Shown one piece after another: positions 25,118 through 33,442 of a DNA stretch of 56,917 bases (the first letter of the stretch is position 1; each line of letters begins with the position of its first letter). Origin of the DNA: Fibrobacter succinogenes (lineage in GTDB: Bacteria; Fibrobacterota; Fibrobacteria; Fibrobacterales; Fibrobacteraceae); NCBI GenBank assembly GCA_902768715.1, contig CACXMH010000015.1, positions 1 through 56,917 on the forward strand. The letters run 5' to 3'. The notes beneath the pieces were generated by a model. That model worked only from the letters and a program-made list of their open reading frames with translations. It did no database searches and had not been told where the DNA came from. A program made the translations under genes and the position numbers.

Positions 25118-25153
25118 GCATCCCGCCCTTTTGAGGACGGGATGTTTTTTTGC
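25118..25153 (+). terminator. Rho-independent terminator of rpsO-pnp
   Basis: GCATCCCGCCC, loop TTTTGA and GGACGGGATG are followed by seven Ts. Confidence 0.9.
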
Positions 25154-25392
25154 ACCGATGGCGCCCACGGGAAAAAACGCAGACCAGCATTTCTTTCGAG
25201 AGCAAAGCGTATTTGAGCGTGCCGGGAGGGTTTTAGGGAGGGCTAAAGCCCTCCCTATTCATTAAAGTAATGTGACAATTCCGTAACAATAAAAACAGAT
25301 TGCGCGCGAATAATTCCAAAATAATTTGTTCAAGCCGAAAAATTCAATATATATTTAATGTTGGAAGGTTGAACGGATAGGGGTGATTGGCA
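25154..25392. other. Intergenic region pnp / HD-GYP
   Basis: After the pnp terminator the gap holds repeat F (25211-25256), an AT-rich stretch and a candidate promoter (TTGTTC 25326-25331, 18 bp, TATATT 25350-25355) for the HD-GYP gene. No small ORF is convincing. Confidence 0.45.
25211..25256 (-). repeat. Dispersed hairpin repeat F, copy 2 (inverted)
   Basis: Begins ATTTGAGCGTGCCGGGAGGG and ends with the AGGGAGGGCtaaaGCCCTCCCT hairpin. It is an inverted relative of 9604-9648. Confidence 0.75.
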
Positions 25393-27084
25393 ATGCTCGT
25401 TGCTTATTTTGCAACTCTCTGCGTTATCGCAGCGATTAACATGATACTCCAGTATCGTGTTAATTCCAAGCAGAATGGGCACTACTCCCTGCTGTTTTTC
25501 TCTGTATTCATTTCGTGCTTGGGCCACTTGATGCTGGCCCTGTCCTCTGGCCGGGACGAGGCGGTCCTTGCAAACAAGATGATATACGCGGGAACCATCT
25601 TCTTGCCTCTTTTTACCTTTGATGCGAGCCTGTCCGTTTGCAAAATTCGGATTCCCGCCTTGGCTCACGACCTGTTCATGCTGGTGGTGTTTGTCATTTT
25701 CGGCATGTCGTTGACGGTAGGTTTCAACGATTTTTACTACAAGTCTATCGAATATATCCAGATTGAGGGTGCCGGTAACTATACCGCCGTGTACGGGATT
25801 GGACACGCTATTTTCAACTGCCTCATGGTGGGCTATGTGGTCTGCAATGTGACCCTGATTGTCTATGCCTTCATGAAAAAGAAGAACGTGTCGTTTAATA
25901 GCCTTATTGCCCTTTCGCTGATCGAAATCGTTTCCATTTTGTCGTTTTTCACGTCACGATTCTTTGAATATGACACCCTGATTATGCCTGCGGTTTACGT
26001 GTTCGCCCAGTTTGCGCTGCTCTACATTTGTTACCGGGTCAAGCGTTACGACGTGGAACAGTTTATTTCCCAGGTGCTGGAAGGCAGGAATACGGACAGC
26101 TTTGTTTTGGTGACATCGAAATACAATTACCTGGGCTGCAACGAGGTGGCTTTCGAGACATTCCCGAACCTGAAGAAATGCAGGATCGATTACAGGTTTC
26201 CCAATAATTCCAGGTTGAACCGGCTGCTTATTGTCTGGATTAAGGAAATGTCGAAGGGCATATTTGTCACTGAGAAAAAGTTCAAGAAGGCGGACAAGTT
26301 CTACAAAATCAGGTACACCGAACACCCTATTTCTAGGCGAGAAAAGGTGTTCATGTTCAAGATAGAAGACGAGACCGCCATCCACAACTACATCAATATG
26401 CTAGGCGCTGACAACGTGCGCCTGGAGCAGATGCTCAAGGACAACGATTCCCAGATTCGCACCCTTCAGGAACAGATGCTTATCGGCATGGCCCACATGG
26501 TAGAAAACCGCGACAGCAATACGGGAAGCCATATCAAGCGTTCCAGCAACGTGGTCTCGATCCTTGTAGATTACCTGCGCAACAAGGATCGCCGCGGTCT
26601 TCCGGATTTCTTCTACGACACCTTGATTACGGCAGCTCCCATGCACGATATCGGCAAGATTGCCGTGGATGACCGTATCTTGCGGAAGCCCGGCCGTTTT
26701 ACTCCGGAAGAATACGAAGAGATGAAGAGCCACTCCGAGAAGGGTGCCATGATTGTGGAAAACCTGCTGACTTCGGTGGAAACCCCTGAATTCGTGAAGA
26801 TCGTGTGCAATGTGACTAGGTATCATCACGAGCGTTACGACGGGGGAGGTTACCCGAACAAGCTGAAAGGGGAGGACATTCCTTACGAGGCCCGCATTAT
26901 GGCGGTGGCCGACGTATATGACGCCCTGGTGAGCCAGCGCTGCTACAAGGAGGCCATGTCCTTCGACAAGGCCTATTCCATTGTCGTGGAAGGAATGGGT
27001 TCTCAGTTCGACCCCTCCCTCAAGGAGTGCTTCGAGGCCTGCCGTGCCAAGCTGGAGGCCTACTACCGCGGGCTGAAGGAATAA
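25393..27084 (+). CDS. 7TM HD-GYP cyclic di-GMP phosphodiesterase
   Basis: The ATG at 25393 is taken in preference to a TTG two codons earlier; this gives 563 aa. The N-terminus has seven hydrophobic segments (residues ~1-215), like the 7TM sensor of some histidine kinases. A PAS-like stretch (~220-330) and a short coiled coil follow. The HD-GYP domain has NTGSHIKRSSN, HDIGKIAVDD near 418, HH, GGGYP near 486, and ARIMAVADVYDAL. It should degrade cyclic di-GMP in response to a membrane or extracellular signal. The related gene at 7455 has a different sensor. Confidence 0.9.
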   Translation: MLVAYFATLCVIAAINMILQYRVNSKQNGHYSLLFFSVFISCLGHLMLALSSGRDEAVLANKMIYAGTIFLPLFTFDASLSVCKIRIPALAHDLFMLVVFVIFGMSLTVGFNDFYYKSIEYIQIEGAGNYTAVYGIGHAIFNCLMVGYVVCNVTLIVYAFMKKKNVSFNSLIALSLIEIVSILSFFTSRFFEYDTLIMPAVYVFAQFALLYICYRVKRYDVEQFISQVLEGRNTDSFVLVTSKYNYLGCNEVAFETFPNLKKCRIDYRFPNNSRLNRLLIVWIKEMSKGIFVTEKKFKKADKFYKIRYTEHPISRREKVFMFKIEDETAIHNYINMLGADNVRLEQMLKDNDSQIRTLQEQMLIGMAHMVENRDSNTGSHIKRSSNVVSILVDYLRNKDRRGLPDFFYDTLITAAPMHDIGKIAVDDRILRKPGRFTPEEYEEMKSHSEKGAMIVENLLTSVETPEFVKIVCNVTRYHHERYDGGGYPNKLKGEDIPYEARIMAVADVYDALVSQRCYKEAMSFDKAYSIVVEGMGSQFDPSLKECFEACRAKLEAYYRGLKE

Positions 27085-27119
27085 AAACCTATATTTTCTG
27101 CAAAAAAATCGGAGCTTAT

Positions 27120-28664
27120 ATGAAAGTCTTTATGGCTCAGCTTTTTGTGCAGGCTGGAAAACCCGAAGAAAATTTTGAAGCGATAAGGGTCGCCGTGGAA
27201 CATGGCAAGGCGGTCGGTGCCGACCTGGTGCTTTTGCCCCAGAACGCTATTGAAGGCTCGACTATGCTGGGTTCCCTAGGGGACGAGGTCGAGTTTCTCC
27301 AAAAATGTGGGGGGGTCAGGGACAAGGTGGCAGAACTTTCCCAAGGAATCGAAATTCTACTGGGCGGGAGCGACATGCTTTCTGAAGGTGGGGTGTTTTT
27401 TAGCGACGGGAAACCTGCAAAATGGGGCTACGATTTCGAGGTTCTTTCTGGACTTTCCACATTTACGGAAGGCAAGAACCTGGTTGTCCGCAATGCCTGT
27501 GCGGGCCATGCCCAAAAATTGCAGTGGCCGATTTTCTACCTGGATTTGGTAGGTACCGAAAACAGCGGCAAGAACATTTATGCCATGGACGGCGGCAGCG
27601 GCATTTGGGACAAAAGCGGAAACCAGGTGTTTGCCATGCCCCGGTTTGAATCGTCGGAATGCCTGGTAGAGGTGGGTGAGGACGGTTCTGTTTCCGGATT
27701 CCCCCAGAATACCGTTGTGGAGCCTGACCGTATTGCCCTTATCCACGATGCCTTGGTGTTCATGATTCGGGAGAACCTGAAAAAGTTCCATATTCCCCGC
27801 ATGGTCATCGGGGCTAGCGGCGGTATCGACAGTGCCGTGTCGGCGGCCCTCTATGCGGAGGCTATTGGTGCGAAGAACGTTTACCTGATCAACATGCCCA
27901 CTCGCTTCAATTCGGTCACTACCCGAAATGCGGCGGCGGACCTGGCGAGGAATCTGGGCAGCCCCTACATGGTGGCGCCTATTTCTGCCATCGTGGAGTC
28001 CATTTGCAACAGCTTGGGACAGTGCAAGTTCGAAGGGGACGATACTCCCATAAAGGTGGAAGGTATCAACCATGAGAACCTGCAGGCCAGAACCCGCTCG
28101 GCGTCGGTGCTGTTGACGGTGGCCTCCGTGCTTGGAGCGGGCATTACCTGCAACGGCAACAAGAGCGAGGCTACCGCCGGTTACTGCACCCTGTACGGGG
28201 ACAGCTGCGGTGTCATGTGTGCCCTGGGCGACCTGTGGAAAACGGACGTGTATGCCCTGGCCCGCTACATCAACCGCGACAAGGAAATTATCCCCCAGGC
28301 TTCTATAGACGTGCCTGCCAGCGCGGAACTCAGCGACGCCATGAACGTGGACGAGGGAAAGGGCGACCCCATCAAGTACCCGTATCACGACAAGCTTTTT
28401 GCCGAATGGGTGGAATGGGGGAGTAGCCTGGAAAGTACGGAAGCCCGCCTGGCGGCAGGCTTTGAAAGCTATTGTAAGGACTTGGGCGTGGACCTGGACT
28501 ATTTCAAGTCCCTGTTCAAGACTCCCGAAGAGGCTTTGCAGGACATGCGGGCCTGGCACAGGCGTTTCCGCGGGATTGCCCTGGCCAAGCGAATCCAGTT
28601 CCCGCCAATACTTTCTGTTTCGGGTCACGCCTTCGGCGCGGAATACCCGGAATCTCAGGTGTAG
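27120..28664 (+). CDS. nadE: NAD+ synthetase with shortened glutaminase-like domain
   Basis: The ATG at 27120 opens a nitrilase-like start (MKVFMAQLFVQAGKPEENFE), giving 514 aa. The C-terminal synthetase domain is complete: P-loop GASGGIDSAVSAAL (Ser233-Ser238), QARTRSASVLL, TCNGNKSEATAGYCTLYGDS and GDLWKTDVYALARYIN. It amidates deamido-NAD+ to NAD+. The N-terminal domain is only ~200 residues, against ~270-290 usually. It reads LLPQNAIEGS where the catalytic Glu (PELAL-type motif) is expected, and I find no ICED-like motif with the catalytic Cys. Glutamine hydrolysis is probably lost and free ammonia used instead. A GTTAGG-type repeat array follows the stop codon. Confidence 0.9.
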   Translation: MKVFMAQLFVQAGKPEENFEAIRVAVEHGKAVGADLVLLPQNAIEGSTMLGSLGDEVEFLQKCGGVRDKVAELSQGIEILLGGSDMLSEGGVFFSDGKPAKWGYDFEVLSGLSTFTEGKNLVVRNACAGHAQKLQWPIFYLDLVGTENSGKNIYAMDGGSGIWDKSGNQVFAMPRFESSECLVEVGEDGSVSGFPQNTVVEPDRIALIHDALVFMIRENLKKFHIPRMVIGASGGIDSAVSAALYAEAIGAKNVYLINMPTRFNSVTTRNAAADLARNLGSPYMVAPISAIVESICNSLGQCKFEGDDTPIKVEGINHENLQARTRSASVLLTVASVLGAGITCNGNKSEATAGYCTLYGDSCGVMCALGDLWKTDVYALARYINRDKEIIPQASIDVPASAELSDAMNVDEGKGDPIKYPYHDKLFAEWVEWGSSLESTEARLAAGFESYCKDLGVDLDYFKSLFKTPEEALQDMRAWHRRFRGIALAKRIQFPPILSVSGHAFGAEYPESQV

Positions 28665-28666
28665 AA

Positions 28667-28701
28667 TAGGATTTAGGGGTTAGAATCTAGGGGCTAGGGG
28701 C
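28667..28701 (+). repeat. Heptanucleotide array, unit TAGGNNN (5 units)
   Basis: TAGGATT, TAGGGGT, TAGAATC, TAGGGGC and TAGGGGC are in exact register. The array starts 3 bp after the nadE stop codon. Confidence 0.9.
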
Positions 28702-28727
28702 GAGAACTGACGGAGACAAGAAATTAA

Positions 28728-28791
28728 TGTGAAATGTGTGATGTGAAATGATAAGTTAAGAATAATTCATTCCACACTTCACATTCCACAT
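28728..28791. repeat. Inverted pair of heptanucleotide arrays (TGTGAAA / CATTCCA)
   Basis: The left arm is TGTGAAA, TGTGTGA, TGTGAAA (28728-28748). The right arm is CATTCCA, CACTTCA, CATTCCA (28768-28788). The right arm ends 5 bp from the slyD stop codon and uses the same unit as 9727-9761. Confidence 0.85.
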
Positions 28792-28795
28792 CGCC

Positions 28796-29398
28796 TCACA
28801 CCCCGTGGTGCTTGTCGTGGTTGGGGCAGCCGCAGCCGCCCTGGCCGTCGCAGTTTTCCTTTTTGCCTTCGCCGCCACATTCGCATTCGTGACCTTCTTC
28901 GCCACACTTGCAGTCCCCTTCGCCCTTACCGCCACAGCAGCAGTGTCCCTTGGGGTTCAGTTCTTCTTCGGTAGCTTCGCGGACGCTCACCACCTCGATG
29001 GCGAAGTTCAGGTTCTTGCCGGCCAGCTCGTGGTTGGCGTCGATAACGGCCTTGTCGCCTGAGACAGACTTGACGCGAATGGGCATGGGGCCCATGGGCG
29101 TCTGGGCATAGAACATCATGCCGGGTTCGACCTTCTCTACGCCCTGGAATACGTTGGTGGGGACTTCTTGGGTCATGCGCTCGTCGTACTCGCCGTAGCC
29201 TTCGGCAGGGATTACCTTTACGTCGAACTTGTCGCCGACTTCGTGGCCCACCATGGCCTTCTCGAGACCCACCACGATCATGTGGGCGCCCTGGATGTAC
29301 TGGAGTGGTTCGCGGCCTTCGGAGGAATCAATGACGGCTCCTTCGTCGGAGGTGAGGGTGTAGTGCATCTGGACTACGGTCTTGTCGGCGATTTTCAT
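28796..29398 (-). CDS. slyD: FKBP-type peptidyl-prolyl isomerase, SlyD-like, with metal-binding tail
   Basis: This 200-aa protein starts with the SlyD-type FKBP fold (VVQMHYTLTSDEGAVIDSSE, REPLQYIQGAHMIVVGLEKA, with the inserted IF chaperone domain around DKFDVKVIPAEGYGEYDE, then DANHELAGKNLNFAIEV). The tail from ~150 carries ten Cys and several His (GHCCCGG, DCKCG, HECECGG, CGCPNHDKHHGV). SlyD is a cytoplasmic foldase that also delivers nickel, for example to hydrogenase or urease. The tail fits a metal store. It is monocistronic as far as can be seen, with a divergent MscS gene upstream. Confidence 0.95.
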   Translation of the reverse strand: MKIADKTVVQMHYTLTSDEGAVIDSSEGREPLQYIQGAHMIVVGLEKAMVGHEVGDKFDVKVIPAEGYGEYDERMTQEVPTNVFQGVEKVEPGMMFYAQTPMGPMPIRVKSVSGDKAVIDANHELAGKNLNFAIEVVSVREATEEELNPKGHCCCGGKGEGDCKCGEEGHECECGGEGKKENCDGQGGCGCPNHDKHHGV

Positions 29399-29475
29399 AA
29401 GTGTTCCTTGTTGGAGGGAATTGAAAGTGGAACAAATATAGAAAAAAGGAGTCGATATTTTTCTAAATTTAGGAT

Positions 29476-30324
29476 ATGGGAAACGGTAAAGAAGTTTTTG
29501 AAAACTGGATGTACGCCTTGATGCAGCATTCCCTGTTGCAAAGGCTGATTTTGGCCCTGTTGATTCTGGGTCTTGCCAAGTTGCTTCTGTTTATTTTCAA
29601 GCGTATTATTACCCATGCCGAAATTCGTGGTATGGATCCGGCGGCACGCCCCCTGGTCTATTCCCTGGTGTCTTACACGATTTACGTGGTGACCCTTTTG
29701 CTGGTGCTCCATATTGCAGGAGTCAATACGGCGGGTCTTGTGGCTATGGTGGGTGCGGCAAGCCTTGCTATCGGTCTTGCCTTGAAGGACACCCTTTCAA
29801 ACATTGCGGCAGGCCTCTTGCTCATGTTCATTCGACCTTTCAAGGCGGGCCATTACATTGAGTGCGGCTCTATCAAAGGAAAAATCAAGGGTATCGGACT
29901 GTTCAACACTACTCTTGAAACGGTGGACGGTCTGTACGTTTCTGCGCCCAACAGCTCCCTCTGGGGGCAGCCCATCGTGAATTTCAGCAAGAATGTGAGC
30001 CGCCGTCTGGAACTGAAAGTGGGCATCGGCTACGGAGACTCTACGGACAAGGCTCTTGGAATTATGCGGGAACTGGTGGAAAACGAACCTCTGTTCCTGA
30101 AAAATCCAGTACCCCAGTACTTTGTGTCGGCCCTGGCGGACAGTTCCGTAGAGGTGGCCTTTCGGGCCTGGGTCAAGAATGCAGACTATTTCAACCTGCT
30201 CTGGAAATACACCGACGAGATTAAGCGCCGCTTCGACGAAGCGGGGATAACCATTCCCTTCCCGCAGAGGACTTGCCATATTCAGGGAATTGACGGCGGG
30301 AATTTAAACAACGTCAAAAAGTAG
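29476..30324 (+). CDS. mscS: MscS-family mechanosensitive ion channel
   Basis: This 282-aa protein has three membrane helices (residues ~15-110) and the pore-lining TM3 with Gly/Ala pattern (GLVAMVGAASLAIGLALKD, TLSNIAAGLLLMFIRPFKAG). The beta domain follows (YIECGSIKGKIKGIGLFNTT, NSSLWGQPIVNFSKN) and then the C-terminal alpha/beta domain. The length is that of minimal MscS. It releases solutes on hypo-osmotic shock. The start has only a weak upstream AGGA. It is transcribed away from slyD and ahead of tRNA-Arg. Confidence 0.95.
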   Translation: MGNGKEVFENWMYALMQHSLLQRLILALLILGLAKLLLFIFKRIITHAEIRGMDPAARPLVYSLVSYTIYVVTLLLVLHIAGVNTAGLVAMVGAASLAIGLALKDTLSNIAAGLLLMFIRPFKAGHYIECGSIKGKIKGIGLFNTTLETVDGLYVSAPNSSLWGQPIVNFSKNVSRRLELKVGIGYGDSTDKALGIMRELVENEPLFLKNPVPQYFVSALADSSVEVAFRAWVKNADYFNLLWKYTDEIKRRFDEAGITIPFPQRTCHIQGIDGGNLNNVKK

Positions 30325-30336
30325 CGGAATTTTTTA

Positions 30337-30342
30337 TATATT
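30337..30342 (+). promoter_or_regulatory. Candidate -10 box of the tRNA-Arg gene
   Basis: TATATT lies 11 bp before the tRNA 5' end. No good -35 is visible. TATATT-like boxes recur upstream of other genes in this window. Confidence 0.35.
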
Positions 30343-30353
30343 TGTCCCGCATT

Positions 30354-30426
30354 GCCTGGATAGTTCAGCTGGATAGAACGGGTCCCTCCTAAGGATCAAA
30401 CTCGCGTTCGAATCGCGATCCGGGTA
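30354..30426 (+). tRNA. tRNA-Arg (anticodon CCT)
   Basis: A 7-bp acceptor stem pairs GCCTGGA with TCCGGGT. The D arm is GTTC...GAAC, the anticodon arm is GGTCC-CTCCTAA-GGATC with anticodon CCT, and the T arm is TCGCG-TTCGAAT-CGCGA. The discriminator base is A and CCA is not encoded. It reads AGG codons. Confidence 0.95.
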
Positions 30427-30428
30427 TA

Positions 30429-30461
30429 GAAAAGGCTCCGAGGAAACTCGGGGCCTTTTGC
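30429..30461. terminator. Bidirectional terminator, tRNA-Arg / nuo operon
   Basis: AAAAGGCtCCGAG, loop GAAA and CTCGGgGCCTTTT form a stem with A and T runs on both sides. It lies after the tRNA and 1 bp beyond the nuoN stop, so it can serve both strands. Confidence 0.85.
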
Positions 30462-31907
30462 TTATAATCCGCTGAATCCCATGAAGATGTTGTCGCTGAG
30501 GAAGGGGAGGAACCCGAGAACCACCACCGCGCAAGACAGCAAGATGATGACGCCACGCTGGCGGCGGGTGAGGCGCAAGGGGTTCAGGTGACCGTCGGGT
30601 TCATCGACCCAGGCACTCTTGACCAGTTGCAAGTAGTAGAACAGGGCGAGCACGTTGTTCAGCACCGCAAAGGCGATAAGCATGTAGTGCCCTGTGGTAG
30701 CCCCGCTGAAGAACAGGTGGAACTTGCCGAAGAACCCGGCAAGAGGCGGAATGCCCGCCAGGCTGAACATGGAAATGGCAAGTGCTATGGCAAGGCTTGG
30801 GTTCTGCTTGGAAAGGCCCCGCAGGGAGTCGAAGATTTCTTCACGGTGGTGGCCGATAATGCCGAACACGAAGAAGGCCAGGTAGTTGGACACCGCATAG
30901 ACGAACAGGTAGTAGATGATGGCGGTTTTCGCCATGGCGGCAGTACCGAGGAGGGCCACCATGATATAGCCCGCCTGGGCGATGGAGCTGTAGGCCATGA
31001 ACCGGCGGAGCCTGTACTGCTTTAGCGCACCCAGGTTACCAACAAAGAGGGTGACGCCTGCAAGAAGGGCGATGAGGGGGGCGATCTGCTCTTGCACAGG
31101 GGCGAGAGGTCCATAGACCAGCACCACCAGGAAAGCGATGGCGGTAGCCTTGGAGGTCACAGAAAGCACCGCCGTCACCGGCGTAGGAGCGCCTTCGTAA
31201 ACGTCGGGAGCCCAGGTGTAGAAGGGGAACAGGGTGAGCTTGAAACCGATTCCGCAGAACAGGAACAGCACCGCAATCCACAGGAGCGGGGTGGGGCCCG
31301 CGGCGACGGCCTCCTTGATGGCGTCGAAATGGAGACTGCCGGCAAAGCCGTAGAGGTAGCTGAAGCCGAACAGTTCGAAGGCGGTTGCCACGGACCCCAT
31401 CAAGATGTACTTGGTGGCGGCCTCGGAACCCAGCTGGTCCCGCTTGTTCCAGGCGGTCAGGGCGTACATGGGGATGGTGGCGATTTCAAGACCCAAGAAG
31501 AAGGTGATGGTGTCGCAGGCGCTCACTACCGTCACGCCGCCGAAGGTGGCGAAGGCGATGGCCCCGATAAATTCCGCAATCTGATGCATCTGGGGCTTGC
31601 CGGCGGCGGCATGCATAAAGTAGTCCTTGGAGAACCACATACCGAGAATGGCTGAAACCACCAGTACTTCGCGCATGAACACGCCGAAGTCATCCACACG
31701 CCAGTTGCAGATAAAGAAACGACCCTCGCCTCCAGCCAGCGGGATAAAGTTCAGCAGCATGAAGATGAGCAAGAACCCGATGTTGGCGATACGCCAGGGA
31801 ACGTTGGATTTGGCATCGCAGAAAAGCCTACTCCCGATGACAATGAAGGGGAACAGCAGCAATAGCAAGTCGGGGATGATAAAGCTTGGTACGATAAAAT
31901 CAAACAT
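30462..31907 (-). CDS. nuoN: NADH-quinone oxidoreductase subunit N
   Basis: This 481-aa antiporter-like membrane subunit is the last gene of the nuo operon. About 14 hydrophobic segments are present. Family motifs include the TM5 Glu region (FFLGLEIATIPMYAL), the TM7 Lys region (IGFKLTLFPFYTWAPDVYEG), PTPVTAVLSVTSKATAIAFL, and SLAGIPPLAGFFGKFHLF. It forms one proton channel in the membrane arm. The gap to nuoM is 2 bp. Confidence 0.97.
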   Translation of the reverse strand: MFDFIVPSFIIPDLLLLLFPFIVIGSRLFCDAKSNVPWRIANIGFLLIFMLLNFIPLAGGEGRFFICNWRVDDFGVFMREVLVVSAILGMWFSKDYFMHAAAGKPQMHQIAEFIGAIAFATFGGVTVVSACDTITFFLGLEIATIPMYALTAWNKRDQLGSEAATKYILMGSVATAFELFGFSYLYGFAGSLHFDAIKEAVAAGPTPLLWIAVLFLFCGIGFKLTLFPFYTWAPDVYEGAPTPVTAVLSVTSKATAIAFLVVLVYGPLAPVQEQIAPLIALLAGVTLFVGNLGALKQYRLRRFMAYSSIAQAGYIMVALLGTAAMAKTAIIYYLFVYAVSNYLAFFVFGIIGHHREEIFDSLRGLSKQNPSLAIALAISMFSLAGIPPLAGFFGKFHLFFSGATTGHYMLIAFAVLNNVLALFYYLQLVKSAWVDEPDGHLNPLRLTRRQRGVIILLSCAVVVLGFLPFLSDNIFMGFSGL

Positions 31908-31909
31908 GG

Positions 31910-33436
31910 CTAACCTCCCACCGCAGGCGCGGCTGCAGAGATTTTTTCAAATATAGGTGCAATGCTTAGGTCAAGCATGTCGGCAAAAGGCCCGGGGAAA
32001 ATACCGATCAACAGCAGGCAGAAAACCAGCACCACGATGACCAGTTTTTCCCGGAAGCAACCGTCGGTAAGCGTCTGGAACTTGGCGGGCATGGGGCCGT
32101 GGAGCATGCGGTTGGCCGTCTGCAGGATATACACCGCCGTGGTGGTGATGGAAAGGATGGCAAGGACGGTGACGATGCGGGTGAGGGTGGAATCCTGCTG
32201 GAAAGCCCCGATAAAGATGGTGCTTTCGGCAATGAACCCGCTGAAACCAGGCAGGCCAAGGCCCGCAAAGCCCGCAATCACAAAACCGACGCCCAGGAAA
32301 GGCATCTTTTTCATGATGCCGCCCATCTCCGTGATGTCGCGGGTATGGGTGCGCTCGTAAATCATGCCGATGGTGGCGAAGAACAGTCCCGTCAAGAACC
32401 CGTGGGAAATCATCTGGAGGCTAGCACCCCGAAGGCCCACCGGTGTGAGAGCCGCAAGACCCAAGAAGATAAGGCCCAGGTGGCTGATAGAACTGTAGGC
32501 GGTGATGTATTTCAGGTCTTTGTGGCGTATGGCGATAAAGGGTCCAAGCACCACGTTGAAGATGAGCAGGGCCACCACGTAGGGGAGCCAAATCTTGGCG
32601 GCCTCAGGCATCAGGAACATGGCAAAGCGAAGGCATCCGTAGGCGCCCATCTTCATCATGACGCCTGCCGCCAGCATGGAGACGGCGGTAGGGGCTGCGG
32701 AGTGGCCGTCGGGGCTCCAGAAGTGGAAGGGGAACAGGGAAGAGCTGACCGCAAAGCCCATGAACATCAGGGGGAAAGCCCACATCTGGAAATCCATGGG
32801 GAGAGTCACCTTTGAAATTTCCATAAGGCTCCAGCTGCCCGTGCCGCTTTCGAAGTAGAGCCCGAACAGGGTGGCAAGAATCATGGAAGAGCCGAAGGCG
32901 AGGGTCAAGGTCAGCTTCTTGCCGCCGTAATCCCTGCGGCCGCTTCCGTAGCAGGCAATCATCAGGTACATGCACAGGGCTTCCATCTCGTAGAACGCGA
33001 AGAACAGCACCAAATCAAAACTCATGTACACGCCATAGACGCTTGTTGCCAAAAGCTGGATCAGGGCGAAGAACACCTTCTGGTTCCCTTTGATCTTGTA
33101 GCTTACCAGCACGCCCGCCCAAACGATAAAGGCGGTGAGGGCCAGAAGCAGCATGTTGAGGCCGTCGGCCCCTACGATATAGTGGGCGTTGAAGGCATTA
33201 AGCCAGGGAATGTCGGTAAAGAACCGTAGTGCAAAGGGGGCGGAGGCCGGGTCGGCTGGGACTGCACCCAGGGCGAAAACGCGGTAGGTAAGCACGCAGA
33301 CAATAAGGAGCACAAAACTGACGGAAGCCGTATGGACCGTCCGGAGCGCACGCTCGCAGGTGGAGGGAATCGGGATGCAGGCGAGCACCGTCAAAAGGGG
33401 AATGACCCAAATCAGATTAAAGAGTACAGTTTCCAT
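31910..33436 (-). CDS. nuoM: NADH-quinone oxidoreductase subunit M
   Basis: This ~508-aa antiporter-like subunit uses the ATG at 33436. A GTG two codons earlier (33442) would touch the nuoL stop, and a TAGGTG ribosome site fits the ATG better. Motifs seen are FFAFYEMEALCMYLMI (TM5 Glu), FPFHFWSPDGHSAAPTAVSM, AYSSISHLGLIFLGL and GFAGLGLPGFSGFIAE. It is a proton-pumping subunit in the middle of the membrane arm, translated in tight coupling with nuoL. Confidence 0.97.
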   Translation of the reverse strand: METVLFNLIWVIPLLTVLACIPIPSTCERALRTVHTASVSFVLLIVCVLTYRVFALGAVPADPASAPFALRFFTDIPWLNAFNAHYIVGADGLNMLLLALTAFIVWAGVLVSYKIKGNQKVFFALIQLLATSVYGVYMSFDLVLFFAFYEMEALCMYLMIACYGSGRRDYGGKKLTLTLAFGSSMILATLFGLYFESGTGSWSLMEISKVTLPMDFQMWAFPLMFMGFAVSSSLFPFHFWSPDGHSAAPTAVSMLAAGVMMKMGAYGCLRFAMFLMPEAAKIWLPYVVALLIFNVVLGPFIAIRHKDLKYITAYSSISHLGLIFLGLAALTPVGLRGASLQMISHGFLTGLFFATIGMIYERTHTRDITEMGGIMKKMPFLGVGFVIAGFAGLGLPGFSGFIAESTIFIGAFQQDSTLTRIVTVLAILSITTTAVYILQTANRMLHGPMPAKFQTLTDGCFREKLVIVVLVFCLLLIGIFPGPFADMLDLSIAPIFEKISAAAPAVGG

Positions 33437-33442
33437 AAGCAC

